Assembly (NCBI RefSeq): GCF_025837095.1
Contig: NZ_CP107551.1
Span: 3,776,668-3,840,667 of the forward strand
Direction: 5' to 3'
Length of the DNA stretch: 64,000 nucleotides
Origin: Rhodococcus sp. Z13
Lineage (GTDB): Bacteria > Actinomycetota > Actinomycetes > Mycobacteriales > Mycobacteriaceae
Both the position numbers and the translations under genes were made by a program. The notes beneath the pieces are model-generated. The model made no database searches and had not been told where the DNA came from. It saw only the letters and a program-made list of their open reading frames with translations. Below, one piece after another: positions 42,417-51,436 of this stretch; position 1 is the stretch's first letter, and each line of letters opens with the position of its first letter.

Positions 42417-43897
42417 GCGTAGGCCTGAGGGTGGGGACCACCGTCTCCTCGGTCGCGGTCACCTCGCCGACGCCCGGACGACCGGACCCCGACCCCATCG
42501 AACGCGTCACCGCGGTCCACCTGCACTCCGACGGCACCGCCACCCTCGGCGACCACGACGTCGTCGACGGCACCACCAGCTCGTTCACCGATTTCGTCGA
42601 CCGGGTCGGCCACTCCGGTGGTGTGCGCGCCAACGACGGTTCCCTCTCCCGCGCGGAGGACCTCGTCGCCACGGCCATCGAGTGCCTGCTCGCCGACGCG
42701 GCCGGCCTGCTCGGCGACGCCCGGTACACCGCCGTCGCGACCTATCCCACCGACTGGCCCGCGTCGACGGTCTCCGTGCTGCGCAACGCCCTCGACTACG
42801 TCGGGCTGCGGCACGTCTCGCTCGTCTCCGACGCCGAGGCCGCGGCGGCCTGGTTCGAATCGCAGGTCTCGCACCGCACCGGCCGGCTCGTCGCCGTTTA
42901 CCACATCGACCCGCAGGGTTCGACGGTCACGCTGGTCCGCTCCGGCATCGTCGCGGGCCACGCGTTCCGGTTCGCCGAGGACGACGCCCCCTCCGTGGAG
43001 GCGCAGCTGTCCACGGCGCTCGAGACGCTCGGCTGGTCCGTGAGCAACCTCGACGCGATGGTCGTCACCGCCGACGAGGCCGTCGACCCGCGCGCGGCGC
43101 AGCTGGTCGCGCAGTCGGTGAAGACCGGCCTGGGCCTGCGGTGTGCGCTGGCCCCCGAACCGCACCAGACGATGGTGCGCGGTGCCGCGCTCGCGGCGGC
43201 CGCCGGCTCGGTGGACCTGCTCGGTTCGACGCAGGTCCTGCCGACCGCCAAGCTGCCGGAACCCACGCGCACCGCCCTCGATCCCGAGGCCACCGAGGTC
43301 CTCGAGAAGATCACCGTGCCGCCCACCGACGCACCGGAGGCGGCCCCGGCCGCTCCGACCGCCCTCGCCGCGCCGGGTGACGAGGAGAAGCCCCGCCGCA
43401 AGTCGTCGATGGTCGTCGCGATCACGGCCGCGGCGGCGATCGCACTGCTCGTCGGTGTCGGCGCGCTGGTGTTCAGTCTCCGCGAGGTGCCGACGGCCGC
43501 CGCGGGCACGCAGGCCTCCGAGACCGCCGCGACCACCACCTCCTCGACCGCACGGCCGAGCAGCTCCGCCCCGCGCAGCAGCACCACGACCACGACGACC
43601 ACCACCGCGGTCGAGGACGAGACGGTCGACGCGTCCACCACCGCCCGGGCCCCGCAGACCACGCAGCAGAGCCCGGCCACCGCCGACACGACGACCTACG
43701 AGGAGCCGGTGGTTCCCGCGCAGGAACCCGCCGCAGCACCCTCGTCGACCGGGTCCGACACCTACACGTCCGATCGCACCCGGACGCCGTACCGGGAATC
43801 GCGGGGCGACGACGACGGCGACGAGACGAGCACCGGGCCCGGCACGGACCCCGAGCCCGAACCGGAACCCGAACCGGAGCCGGCCCCCGAACCGTGA
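42407..43897 (+). CDS. Membrane-anchored Hsp70-like protein 2
   Basis: A 496-aa paralogue of the protein at 38125. Its ATPase-like core covers about 1-290 (LSRAEDLVATAIECLLADAAGLLGD, LVAVYHIDPQGSTVTLV, TMVRGAALAAAAGS), with one membrane span (about 335-355) and a Thr/Ser-rich, then Pro/Glu-rich tail ending in repeated PEPE. The DLGG-type phosphate motif is replaced by HIDPQG, so ATP hydrolysis is doubtful. The ATG at 42407 overlaps iniR by 10 bases and has GGAGGGA upstream. It closes a possible operon of Hsp70-like, IniR, Hsp70-like genes. Confidence 0.75.
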   Translation: MSVGVGLRVGTTVSSVAVTSPTPGRPDPDPIERVTAVHLHSDGTATLGDHDVVDGTTSSFTDFVDRVGHSGGVRANDGSLSRAEDLVATAIECLLADAAGLLGDARYTAVATYPTDWPASTVSVLRNALDYVGLRHVSLVSDAEAAAAWFESQVSHRTGRLVAVYHIDPQGSTVTLVRSGIVAGHAFRFAEDDAPSVEAQLSTALETLGWSVSNLDAMVVTADEAVDPRAAQLVAQSVKTGLGLRCALAPEPHQTMVRGAALAAAAGSVDLLGSTQVLPTAKLPEPTRTALDPEATEVLEKITVPPTDAPEAAPAAPTALAAPGDEEKPRRKSSMVVAITAAAAIALLVGVGALVFSLREVPTAAAGTQASETAATTTSSTARPSSSAPRSSTTTTTTTTAVEDETVDASTTARAPQTTQQSPATADTTTYEEPVVPAQEPAAAPSSTGSDTYTSDRTRTPYRESRGDDDGDETSTGPGTDPEPEPEPEPEPAPEP

Positions 43898-44044
43898 TCG
43901 GTCACGGTTCCCAGGAGGTCGTCCCGGTGGGACCTACGGCACTGGCCGTCACCCCGGTCCCGTCCCGTAGGCTGTCGTGCGGGTCATGGACCCGGCTCCC
44001 GGAACACGAGTTCAGAGAACCATCGAGCACATCGAAAGGCCTCC

Positions 44045-45397
44045 ATGCGTCTCTCGTCGGCGTCGCGCGCCGCAGCCCGTTCCACCACTCGACGCGGTGT
44101 CGTCGACACCACTCGACGCGGTGTCGTCGCAGCGACCTCCCTGGTGCTGCTGCTCGGCCCGCTGGCCTCGGCTGCAAATGCCGCACCGGCCGAGCAGGCG
44201 GCCGCGGCGGATCTGCCCACCGAGCTGGTCGAGGCCGTCCAGCGCGATCTCGGTCTGACGCCGGAGGAGTACCTCGAGCGTGCCGCCCGCGCCCAGGAGC
44301 TCGGGAGCTACGCCCGCACCCTCCGCTCGGAGCGCCCCGGCGACTACGCCGGTGCCTGGCTCGGTGAGGACGGGCAGCCCGTCGTCGCCGTCACCAGCCG
44401 CGACGCCGCGGAGAAGGCCCGCAAGGACGGTTTCCAGGCCACCGTGGCCCCGGTGTCCGCCGACGGCCTCGAGCAGTCGCTCACCGAGCTCAACCGCTGG
44501 GTGGCCGGCCTGCCGCGCGAGGTGTCGTCGCAGATCAACTCCGCCTCGATCGACGTGTTCAACAACCAGATCGTCGTGGACATCGTGAACACCCCGATCG
44601 GTCGCGCCCTGAACCTGCCGTCGCTCATCGCGAACGTGCAGGTCCAGCTGTCGCCGGGCATGCCGCCCAACGATCCGGCGCCGATGGGTGGCGACACCTA
44701 CATCACCGCCGACGGCGACGTGCGCACCACGCGCATCGAGAACATCGGTATCTGCTCGTTCGGCTTCAGCGGTGTCGACGCCGAGGGCGACGCCGTCAAC
44801 ATCACCGCCGGTCACTGCGACGCGGTGGCCCGCCGGGACGGCGGATCGACCGTCTACTTGCCCAACCGTCAGAACGTCGACGACAGCGTGCGGATCGGCC
44901 GGTTCACGGAGTCGACCGTGGGCACGAACAGCACCCTCGACTACGGAATCATCTCGCTGGAGCAGGCCGGCCTCGACGCCGGTCTGGACCGCCCGATCGT
45001 GCGCGGCGGCAACGGCTCGACCCTCACGGTGACCGGCACGGCCGTTCCGGTCGTCGGCGCCCCGGTCTGCAAGTCCGGCCAGTCGTCGGCGTTCACCTGC
45101 GGTGTGGTCGTCACCGACCATCTCGAGACCCAGCTGGTGTACGAGTCGGGTGCCGCGACCACCATCCGTGGCTTCGCGACCTCGGCGTGCACCCTCGCCG
45201 GCGACAGCGGCGGCGCCGTCGTCACCGGCACGCTCGCGCTCGGCGTGATCAGCGGCTCGAACAGTGCGGGTGCGCCCAACTGCGTCGAGGCGAATCTGGT
45301 GCTCGCTCCGAGCGGTGGCACCTCGAGCCTGGGCATCCCGATCACGGAGATCGAGAACGCCGCGGGTGTCCGGGTGCGCACGGCGAATCCGGCCTGA
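44045..45397 (+). CDS. Secreted trypsin-like serine protease 1
   Basis: A 450-aa exported protease of the S1 (streptogrisin/alpha-lytic-like) type with a pro-region (about 50-215) before the catalytic domain. Catalytic residues are H257 (ITAGHCD), D299 (LDYGII) and S388 (GDSGGAV). The signal peptide has a duplicated twin-arginine-like TTRRGVV motif (residues 14-20 and 22-28) caused by a 24-bp tandem repeat in the DNA. Cysteines flank the active site as expected. A paralogue follows at 45542. ATG 44045 has only a weak GAAAGG upstream. Confidence 0.86.
   Translation: MRLSSASRAAARSTTRRGVVDTTRRGVVAATSLVLLLGPLASAANAAPAEQAAAADLPTELVEAVQRDLGLTPEEYLERAARAQELGSYARTLRSERPGDYAGAWLGEDGQPVVAVTSRDAAEKARKDGFQATVAPVSADGLEQSLTELNRWVAGLPREVSSQINSASIDVFNNQIVVDIVNTPIGRALNLPSLIANVQVQLSPGMPPNDPAPMGGDTYITADGDVRTTRIENIGICSFGFSGVDAEGDAVNITAGHCDAVARRDGGSTVYLPNRQNVDDSVRIGRFTESTVGTNSTLDYGIISLEQAGLDAGLDRPIVRGGNGSTLTVTGTAVPVVGAPVCKSGQSSAFTCGVVVTDHLETQLVYESGAATTIRGFATSACTLAGDSGGAVVTGTLALGVISGSNSAGAPNCVEANLVLAPSGGTSSLGIPITEIENAAGVRVRTANPA
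44084..44129 (+). repeat. 24-bp tandem duplication in the signal peptide of protease 1
   Basis: A 22-base block containing CCACTCGACGCGGTGTCGTC occurs at 44084-44105 and again at 44108-44129, with a period of 24 bases (8 codons), in frame. It doubles the twin-arginine-like segment of the signal peptide. Confidence 0.9.
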
Positions 45398-45541
45398 CGT
45401 CCCATTCGCCCCATACGTCACTTCAGCCCCGAGAAGTGCCTATGCGCTTCGCGGGTTACCCCTTAGGATCTGAGGGACGCCGCCCGCCCGGGGCGGCGCC
45501 TTCGCGCGCGCAAGCCGCAAGGGGGAACGAGAAAGGTATCC

Positions 45542-46846
45542 ATGCGACGCACCTTCGCACGTCGGGCGGCCGTGATCGGCTCGGCCGCGCTGCTGCTGCT
45601 CGGACCTGCCGCCGCCGTCGCCCAGGCCGAGCCCGAGCCTGTCGAGACGTCGACGTCGTCTCTGCCGGCCGAGCTCGTCGAGGCGTTGCAGCGAGACCTG
45701 CAGATCAGTCCCGAACGATTCCTTTCCGACGCCCAGCGCAGCCAGGAACTCGCCGCGTTCGCCGAGACGGCACGCGAGCAGTTCGAGGCGATCTTCGCCG
45801 GTGTCTGGCTCGACGCCCAGGGCATCCCCACGGTCGGGCTCACCGACGGTGAGGGCTTCGACGAGGCCCGCGCCGCCGCCGAGAGCGCCGGCTTCACCGT
45901 CGCGCGCGCCGAGAACAGCGAGTCCGTTCTCGAAGATCGGCTGAGCGCCCTCAACGACTGGCTGGAGACGCAGCCCCCGGCCGTCGCCGACCTCATCCGC
46001 GGCATCGCGATCGACGTCGTGAACAACGACGTCGTCGTCCGCGCCGAGGACGTCGCCGGTATCCAGCTCCCCGAGTTCCTCGACGGCGTGCGGGTGCTGT
46101 TCGCTCCCACCGAGCTCACCCTCGAGGACTCCGCCGACCTGCAGCCGGTCGCGGGCCTCGCCGCTCCCGACGCGCTGTTCGGCGGCGACGCCTACGCCGC
46201 GCTCGGCGCCGGCGAGGGCCTGCGCTGCTCGCTCGGCTTCAACGCCGAGGACGCGAGCGGCCGCCCGCTGAACATCACGGCCGGTCACTGCGACCCGAAC
46301 CGTGCCCAGGCCGGCACCGCCTGGGCCTCCCAGGTGCACCAGCTCATCGGCGACGCCCTGGGCCAGCACCTCGGTTCCTTCGAGAAGACCGTCCTCGACG
46401 GCAGCGACTACGGCCTGATCCGGCCCACCCCCGATGCCGAGGACCGCTTCCGCAACAACGGCGTGCGCGTCCCGTTCGCCGCTCCCCTGCCGATCACCGG
46501 TATCGCCGATCCGGTCGTCGGCGCCCCGGTCTGCAAGTCGGGTCTGCGCACCGGCTACAGCTGCGGTGTCGTGACGGCCACCGGCCAGAGCGTCGAGATC
46601 GGGCACCGCGTGCTCGAGAACGGTTTCTCCACCAACCTGTGCGCACTGCAGGGCGACAGCGGCGGAACCCTGGTCACCGGCACCCTCGCCCTCGGCATCT
46701 CGAGCGCGTCGAACGTCGGCCAGTACGGCATGTGCGAGATCGCCGGTTTCGTCAGCGGCCTCGTCGGTGAGACCCCCGAACTGTTCGCCACGCCGATCAG
46801 GTCGATCCTGGACCAGAACCCTGGCCTGAAGGTCCGCACCTGGTAA
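45542..46846 (+). CDS. Secreted trypsin-like serine protease 2
   Basis: A 434-aa protein with the same layout as the preceding protease: signal peptide (residues 1-29), a related pro-region (SLPAELVEALQRDLQISPERFL) and a catalytic domain with ITAGHCD, DGSDYGLI and GDSGGTL. Both also share VGAPVCKSG. They arose by tandem duplication but have diverged. Its signal peptide lacks the repeated TTRRGVV motif, though ARRAAV gives one RR. The function is extracellular proteolysis; targets are unknown. A strong terminator follows. Confidence 0.87.
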   Translation: MRRTFARRAAVIGSAALLLLGPAAAVAQAEPEPVETSTSSLPAELVEALQRDLQISPERFLSDAQRSQELAAFAETAREQFEAIFAGVWLDAQGIPTVGLTDGEGFDEARAAAESAGFTVARAENSESVLEDRLSALNDWLETQPPAVADLIRGIAIDVVNNDVVVRAEDVAGIQLPEFLDGVRVLFAPTELTLEDSADLQPVAGLAAPDALFGGDAYAALGAGEGLRCSLGFNAEDASGRPLNITAGHCDPNRAQAGTAWASQVHQLIGDALGQHLGSFEKTVLDGSDYGLIRPTPDAEDRFRNNGVRVPFAAPLPITGIADPVVGAPVCKSGLRTGYSCGVVTATGQSVEIGHRVLENGFSTNLCALQGDSGGTLVTGTLALGISSASNVGQYGMCEIAGFVSGLVGETPELFATPIRSILDQNPGLKVRTW

Positions 46847-46860
46847 GCGGTTCCTCTACG

Positions 46861-46903
46861 ACGACGAAGGTCCGTCCCCGATTCGGGGGCGGACCTTCGT
46901 CGT
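46861..46903 (+). terminator. Strong intrinsic terminator after protease 2
   Basis: Arms of 21 bases (46861-46881 and 46883-46903) pair apart from one G-T wobble, so the stem is very stable with a minimal loop. No T-run follows. Confidence 0.85.
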
Positions 46904-46988
46904 CGGGTGCTCGGGCTTCGCGACGTCCGATTGTACGGGTGACGATCCTCGCGCTCGGCACGGTGCGTTTCAGGGGCCCGAAGCGACA

Positions 46989-47031
46989 CGGTCGCCGCGA
47001 GAATCGTCGAGTTCGATTCTCGCGGCGACCG
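46989..47031 (-). terminator. Terminator of the secreted protein gene at 47062
   Basis: Perfect 17-bp arms CGGTCGCCGCGAGAATC (46989-47005) and GATTCTCGCGGCGACCG (47015-47031) with a 9-base loop, 31 bases beyond the stop of the minus-strand gene. Confidence 0.82.
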
Positions 47032-47061
47032 CGGTGAGCCGGAATCCGGGATCCGGCAGGG

Positions 47062-47754
47062 TCAGTTGTGCTGGGCGTAGACCGAGGTACCCGGCGGCGC
47101 GAGCAGCGTCTCGACCAGGCCGATACCGGCGACGACGAGCGTCGGGCCACCGGCAATGACAGTGCCTGCCACCTGACCGATGCCAGCGCCGGTAGCACAG
47201 CCACCGAGGAAACCGACGATGGTTGCCGGTGACCCCGCCAGCCCACCGATGACGCAGCCGATGATGGTGCCCGCCAGGCCGCCTGCAGCCTGGGCGACGC
47301 CCAGCTGCGAAGTGAAGTTGTTCTGGGCCGCCAGATTCTCCTCGGGCGATGCGACGTCCTGGAGCTCGAAGGCGATCGGCGAGAGGCCGAGGGCGACCTT
47401 GTCCTCCGGCGCAACCGGGACGGCCTGCGAGAGGTCGAGGACCGGGGTGAGGGTCAGGGTCTTGCCGTCCTCGCTGACCTCACGCTGGAAGGGCAGTTGC
47501 AGGTCGCCGATCTGAACGGCGAGCGGCAGGCTCACGACGATGTTGCCGTTCGCATCCTGGAGTTCGACGCTCTCGCCGTCACCCGAGATCTTGAACGTCC
47601 CGGCGTCGATGACCGTGACGACGGACCGGCCGTCGATCCTCGACTCGTAGTTGATCTCGTCCTGTGCGGCAGGAGCGGCGAACGAAGTACCCGCGGTGAT
47701 ACCCATGGCGGCGATCGTCATCGTCGCCACAGCGGCAAGCTTCTTCAGCTTCAT
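47062..47754 (-). CDS. Secreted hypothetical protein with glycine-zipper C-terminus
   Basis: A 230-aa exported protein. Residues 1-27 (MKLKKLAAVATMTIAAMGITAGTSFA) form a signal peptide. The middle is a beta-rich region (VELQDANGNIVVSLPL, LPFQREVSEDGKTLTLTPV), and the last third is a glycine-zipper-like stretch (GGLAGTIIGCVIGGLAGSPATIVGFLGGCATGAGIGQVAGTVIAGG, two Cys) that could insert in a membrane. I recognise no family. The ATG at 47754 was chosen for the signal peptide; the same frame extends farther upstream without a better site. Confidence 0.72.
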   Translation of the reverse strand: MKLKKLAAVATMTIAAMGITAGTSFAAPAAQDEINYESRIDGRSVVTVIDAGTFKISGDGESVELQDANGNIVVSLPLAVQIGDLQLPFQREVSEDGKTLTLTPVLDLSQAVPVAPEDKVALGLSPIAFELQDVASPEENLAAQNNFTSQLGVAQAAGGLAGTIIGCVIGGLAGSPATIVGFLGGCATGAGIGQVAGTVIAGGPTLVVAGIGLVETLLAPPGTSVYAQHN

Positions 47755-48186
47755 CTGTTTCCGTTCTGTGACATGGCGCACGCCCGTCGGGACGCCCCCC
47801 ATTTGCTGTTCGACTCGGAGTTCCACGGTCCCCCGACGTTTCCCCCGCGTTACGAACCCCATGTACCGGGCGAATCATAACCGAGATCACTTCCGCACCG
47901 TCATGTCCGTTCAACCGAATTGTCGCGGTCCCGCATCCTGCGCATTCACAATCTTTTTCCCGAGCGAACGACCGTCACCAGGCGAGTTAGGGGAGCCTGA
48001 CTGAAAGCGAGGTCACGTTTGCCCTCTAGCGTGTCGGGGCACACCGCTTTCGTTCCACACCGGAAAAAATCTACTCATGGGTAACCCCAGATCAGCCCGA
48101 GTTACCGGTGGGTAACTTATCGTGCGTTACGATGCGGAGACTCCTACCAGGCGGCGCCCTGCCGCCCCCGACACGAAAGGCCCCGT
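47755..48186. promoter_or_regulatory. Divergent regulatory region with IdeR-like box
   Basis: This 430-bp gap holds no gene. TTAGGGGAGCCTGACTGAA (47987-48005) matches the 19-base IdeR/DtxR iron box at 13 positions and ends 22 bp upstream of a TAGCGT hexamer (48027-48032), so it would cover the -35 region. A second -10, TACGAT (48128-48133), has an inverted repeat AGTTACC-N4-GGTAACT (48100-48117) just upstream. Both could drive the Fe-S reductase gene at 48187. Confidence 0.5.
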
Positions 48187-51100
48187 ATGAATGCCCTGAC
48201 GATTACGTTGGGCACGATCGGCGTGCTGCTGAGCCTCGTGTGTTGGTTCGCGTTCATCAGCGGCGCATTGAAGATGGTCAACACCGTTCGGATCGGCCAG
48301 CCCGCTCCCGATCGTTGGCGACCCTTCTTCCCGCGCTTCAAGCAGATGGTCGTCGAATTCCTCGCGCACACGAAGATGGTCAAGTTCCGTACCGTCGGCT
48401 GGGCGCACTGGCTGGTGATGGTCGGCTTCCTGCTCGGGTCCATCGTCTGGTTCGAGGCCTACGGCCAGACCTTCGACCCCGAGTTCCACTGGCCGCTGAT
48501 CGGTGACACCGCCGTCTACCACTTCATCGACGAGATCCTCGGCCTCGGCACGGTGATCGGCATCCTGGTGCTGATCTACATCCGCCAGCGCAACCACCCG
48601 CGTCAGCCGGGCCGGCTGTCGCGCTTCAGCGGTTCGAACTTCAAAGCCGCCTACTTCGTCGAGACGGTCGTGCTGCTCGAGGGCCTGGGCATGATCCTGG
48701 TGAAGGCCGGCAAGATCGCCACCTTCCACCACTACAACGCCTACACCGACTTCTTCACGATGCAGGTCGCCAAGATCCTGCCGGAGAGCCCCGAGCTCGT
48801 GTCGGTGTTCGCGTTCGTCAAGCTCATGTCGGGCATGGTGTGGCTGTACATCGTCGGCCGCAACATCACCTGGGGTGTCGCCTGGCACCGCTTCTCGGCC
48901 TTCTTCAACATCTACTTCAAGCGTGAGGACGACGGCGGTCCCGCCCTCGGTGCCGCACGCCAGATGATGTCCGGCGGCAAGCCCGTCGACATGGAGGACG
49001 CCGATCCGGACAAGGACACCTTCGGTGCCGGTCGCATCGAGGACTTCACCTGGAAGGGCTGGCTGGACTTCACGACCTGCACCGAGTGCGGTCGCTGCCA
49101 GTCGCAGTGCCCCGCCTGGAACACCGGCAAGCCGCTGTCGCCGAAGCTGCTCATCACCTCGCTGCGCGATCACGGCTACGCCAAGGCCCCCTACCTGCTG
49201 GCGGGCGGTCGCACCGACATCGGTGGCGACGAGGTCGGCCTGGTCGATGCCGAGGGCAACCCGGACGAGGCCAAGCTCGCGAAGATCCCGGCGTCGGCCC
49301 GCGAGGAGTCGCGTCGCAAGCTCGTCGGCGAGACCGAGGCGCTCGTCGAGGCCGACGAGCTCGCTCCCGTCATCGACACCGAGACGCTGTGGTCGTGCAC
49401 CAACTGTGGCGCCTGCGTCGAGCAGTGCCCGGTGGACATCGAGCACGTCGACCACATCATCGACATGCGCCGCTACCAGGTGCTCATCGAGTCGGACTTC
49501 CCGTCCGAACTCGCGGGTCTGTTCAAGAACCTCGAGAACAAGGGCAACCCCTGGGGCCAGAACGCGAAGGACCGGCTCAACTGGATCAACGAGCTGGAGT
49601 TCGAGATCCCGGTCTTCGGCCAGGACGCCGAGACCTTCGACGGCTACGAGTACCTGTTCTGGGTCGGTTGCGCCGGTGCCTACGAAGACCGCGCGAAGAA
49701 GACCACGAAGGCCGTCGCCGAGCTCCTCGCGACCGCCGGCGTGAAGTTCATGGTCCTCGGCGCCGAGGAGACCTGCACCGGCGACTCCGCTCGCCGCGCG
49801 GGCAACGAGTTCCTGTTCCAGCAGCTGGCGCAGCAGAACATCGAGGTCCTCAACGGCGTGTTCGAGGGTGTCGAGCAGAGCAAGCGCAAGATCGTCGTGA
49901 CCTGCGCGCACTGCTTCAACGCCCTGAACAACGAGTACCCCCAGGTGGGTGGCACCTACGAGGTCGTCCACCACACGCAGCTGCTCAACCGTCTGGTGCG
50001 GGCGAAGAAGCTGGTCCAGGTCAAGCCGGTCGGTCAGAACGTGACCTACCACGACCCCTGCTTCCTCGGCCGTCACAACAAGGTCTACAACGCTCCGCGT
50101 GAGCTGATGGCCGCGTCGGGTGCGACTCTCGTCGAGATGCCGCGTCACGGCGAGCGGTCCATGTGCTGTGGTGCCGGTGGTGCCCGCATGTGGATGGAGG
50201 AGAAGATCGGTAAGCGCATCAACATCGACCGCGTCGACGAAGCGCTCACCACGGATCCCGCCAAGATCGCGACGGGCTGCCCGTTCTGCCGCGTGATGCT
50301 CACCGACGGTGTCACCGCACGCCAGGAGCAGGGCCAGGGTGAGGGCGTCGAGGTCGTCGACGTCGCGCAGCTCATGCTCGAGTCGATCGAGCGCGTCGAG
50401 GCCGGCAAGCTCAGCGAGAACCTCAAGGTCGTCCAGCAGCCCAAGGCTCCGGTCGAGGTCGAGGAGAAGGCCGAAGAGATCGAGCAGGAGCGGGTCGAGG
50501 AGGTCGAGGCTGCGGCCGCGGCTCCGACGACTCCCAAGACCACCGGCGCTCCGAAGGCCGGCGGACTGCAGATGAAGGGCGGCCTGAAGGCTCCGGGCGC
50601 GAAGGCTCCCGGTGGCGCGAAGCCCGCTGCCGAGTCGGCCGAGGCTCCGGCCGCACCGAAGGCGAAGCCGGGCGGCCTGCAGCTCAAGGGTGGCCTGAAG
50701 GGTCCGGGCGCGAAGAAGGCTGCGGCTCCGGCCGCATCCGCTGCGTCGGTGGAGGCTCCCGCGGCCGAGGCACCGGCGGCGCCGAAGGCGAAGCCGGGCG
50801 GCCTGCAGATGAAGGGTGGTCTCAAGGCTCCGGGCGCGAAGGCACCGGGCGGCGCGAAGCCCGCCGCACCTGCCGCGTCGGCTCCGGCTGCCGAGGCTCC
50901 GGCCGAGGCCCCGCAGGAGACGGCGATCCCGAAGGCCAAGCCGGGCGGACTCCAGCTCAAGAGCGGACTCAAGGGTCCGGGCGCGAGGAAGCCGGCGGCC
51001 CCTCAGGCCGCGGCACCGGCCGCTCCCGCCGAGCCGGCTCCGGCCGCCGAGGCTCCCGCTGCCGAGGCTCCCGCTGAGGCTCCGAAGGAAGCGGCGATCC

Positions 51101-51369
51101 CGAAGGCCAAGCCGGGCGGATTGCAGCTCAAGAGCGGTCTGAAGGGACCGGGCATCAAGAAGGCTCCGGCCGCACCGGCCCCGGCACCCGAGCCCGCCCC
51201 TGAGCCCGAGGCTCCCGCCGAGCCGGAAGCCCCGGTCGCCGAGGCAGCGCCGGAAACCCTGGTCGCCGAGGCGCCGGCCGCACCGGCCAAGCCGGAACCG
51301 GAGGCCCCGAAGGCCAAGCCGGGCGCCCTCGGCTTCAAGCCCGGCGCCAAGGCCCCCGGCCGCCGGTAG
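48187..51369 (+). CDS. Membrane heterodisulphide-reductase-like Fe-S oxidoreductase with long Lys/Ala/Pro repeat tail
   Basis: A 1060-aa protein in three parts: an N-terminal membrane domain with several spans (about 1-240, NarI-like); a middle part with two [4Fe-4S] clusters, CTECGRCQSQCP (C298 onward) and CTNCGACVEQCP (C404 onward), and two CCG-type cysteine-rich domains (first FWVGCAGAYEDR, then HDPCFLGRHN with MCCGAGGARM); and a tail with five copies of a GGLQ-K-GLK-PG motif. It is the homologue of the mycobacterial gene beside iniR, thought to move electrons from a quinone or thiol donor. The ATG at 48187 follows AAAGGCC. Iron-dependent control is possible. Confidence 0.87.
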   Translation: MNALTITLGTIGVLLSLVCWFAFISGALKMVNTVRIGQPAPDRWRPFFPRFKQMVVEFLAHTKMVKFRTVGWAHWLVMVGFLLGSIVWFEAYGQTFDPEFHWPLIGDTAVYHFIDEILGLGTVIGILVLIYIRQRNHPRQPGRLSRFSGSNFKAAYFVETVVLLEGLGMILVKAGKIATFHHYNAYTDFFTMQVAKILPESPELVSVFAFVKLMSGMVWLYIVGRNITWGVAWHRFSAFFNIYFKREDDGGPALGAARQMMSGGKPVDMEDADPDKDTFGAGRIEDFTWKGWLDFTTCTECGRCQSQCPAWNTGKPLSPKLLITSLRDHGYAKAPYLLAGGRTDIGGDEVGLVDAEGNPDEAKLAKIPASAREESRRKLVGETEALVEADELAPVIDTETLWSCTNCGACVEQCPVDIEHVDHIIDMRRYQVLIESDFPSELAGLFKNLENKGNPWGQNAKDRLNWINELEFEIPVFGQDAETFDGYEYLFWVGCAGAYEDRAKKTTKAVAELLATAGVKFMVLGAEETCTGDSARRAGNEFLFQQLAQQNIEVLNGVFEGVEQSKRKIVVTCAHCFNALNNEYPQVGGTYEVVHHTQLLNRLVRAKKLVQVKPVGQNVTYHDPCFLGRHNKVYNAPRELMAASGATLVEMPRHGERSMCCGAGGARMWMEEKIGKRINIDRVDEALTTDPAKIATGCPFCRVMLTDGVTARQEQGQGEGVEVVDVAQLMLESIERVEAGKLSENLKVVQQPKAPVEVEEKAEEIEQERVEEVEAAAAAPTTPKTTGAPKAGGLQMKGGLKAPGAKAPGGAKPAAESAEAPAAPKAKPGGLQLKGGLKGPGAKKAAAPAASAASVEAPAAEAPAAPKAKPGGLQMKGGLKAPGAKAPGGAKPAAPAASAPAAEAPAEAPQETAIPKAKPGGLQLKSGLKGPGARKPAAPQAAAPAAPAEPAPAAEAPAAEAPAEAPKEAAIPKAKPGGLQLKSGLKGPGIKKAPAAPAPAPEPAPEPEAPAEPEAPVAEAAPETLVAEAPAAPAKPEPEAPKAKPGALGFKPGAKAPGRR
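50560..51366 (+). repeat. Coding repeats in the Fe-S protein tail
   Basis: The block K-P-G-G-L-Q-[LM]-K-[GS]-G-L-K-[AG]-P-G-[AI]-K/R occurs five times with Ala/Pro linkers of 20 to 45 residues, and a sixth, degenerate copy (KPGALGFKPGAKAPG) ends the protein. The Lys/Ala/Pro mix resembles the tails of DNA- or wall-binding proteins. Confidence 0.85.
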
Positions 51370-51380
51370 GTAGACAACCG

Positions 51381-51436
51381 AGAAGTGAGGCCCACAACCC
51401 GCGGAGTCAACGCTCCCGGTTGTGGGCCTCACTTCT
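51381..51436. terminator. Shared terminator of the Fe-S gene and the DUF559-type gene
   Basis: AGAAGTGAGGCCCACAACC (51381-51399) pairs with GGTTGTGGGCCTCACTTCT (51418-51436), a perfect 19-bp stem with an 18-base loop. The right arm overlaps the last codons of the minus-strand gene. Confidence 0.85.
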
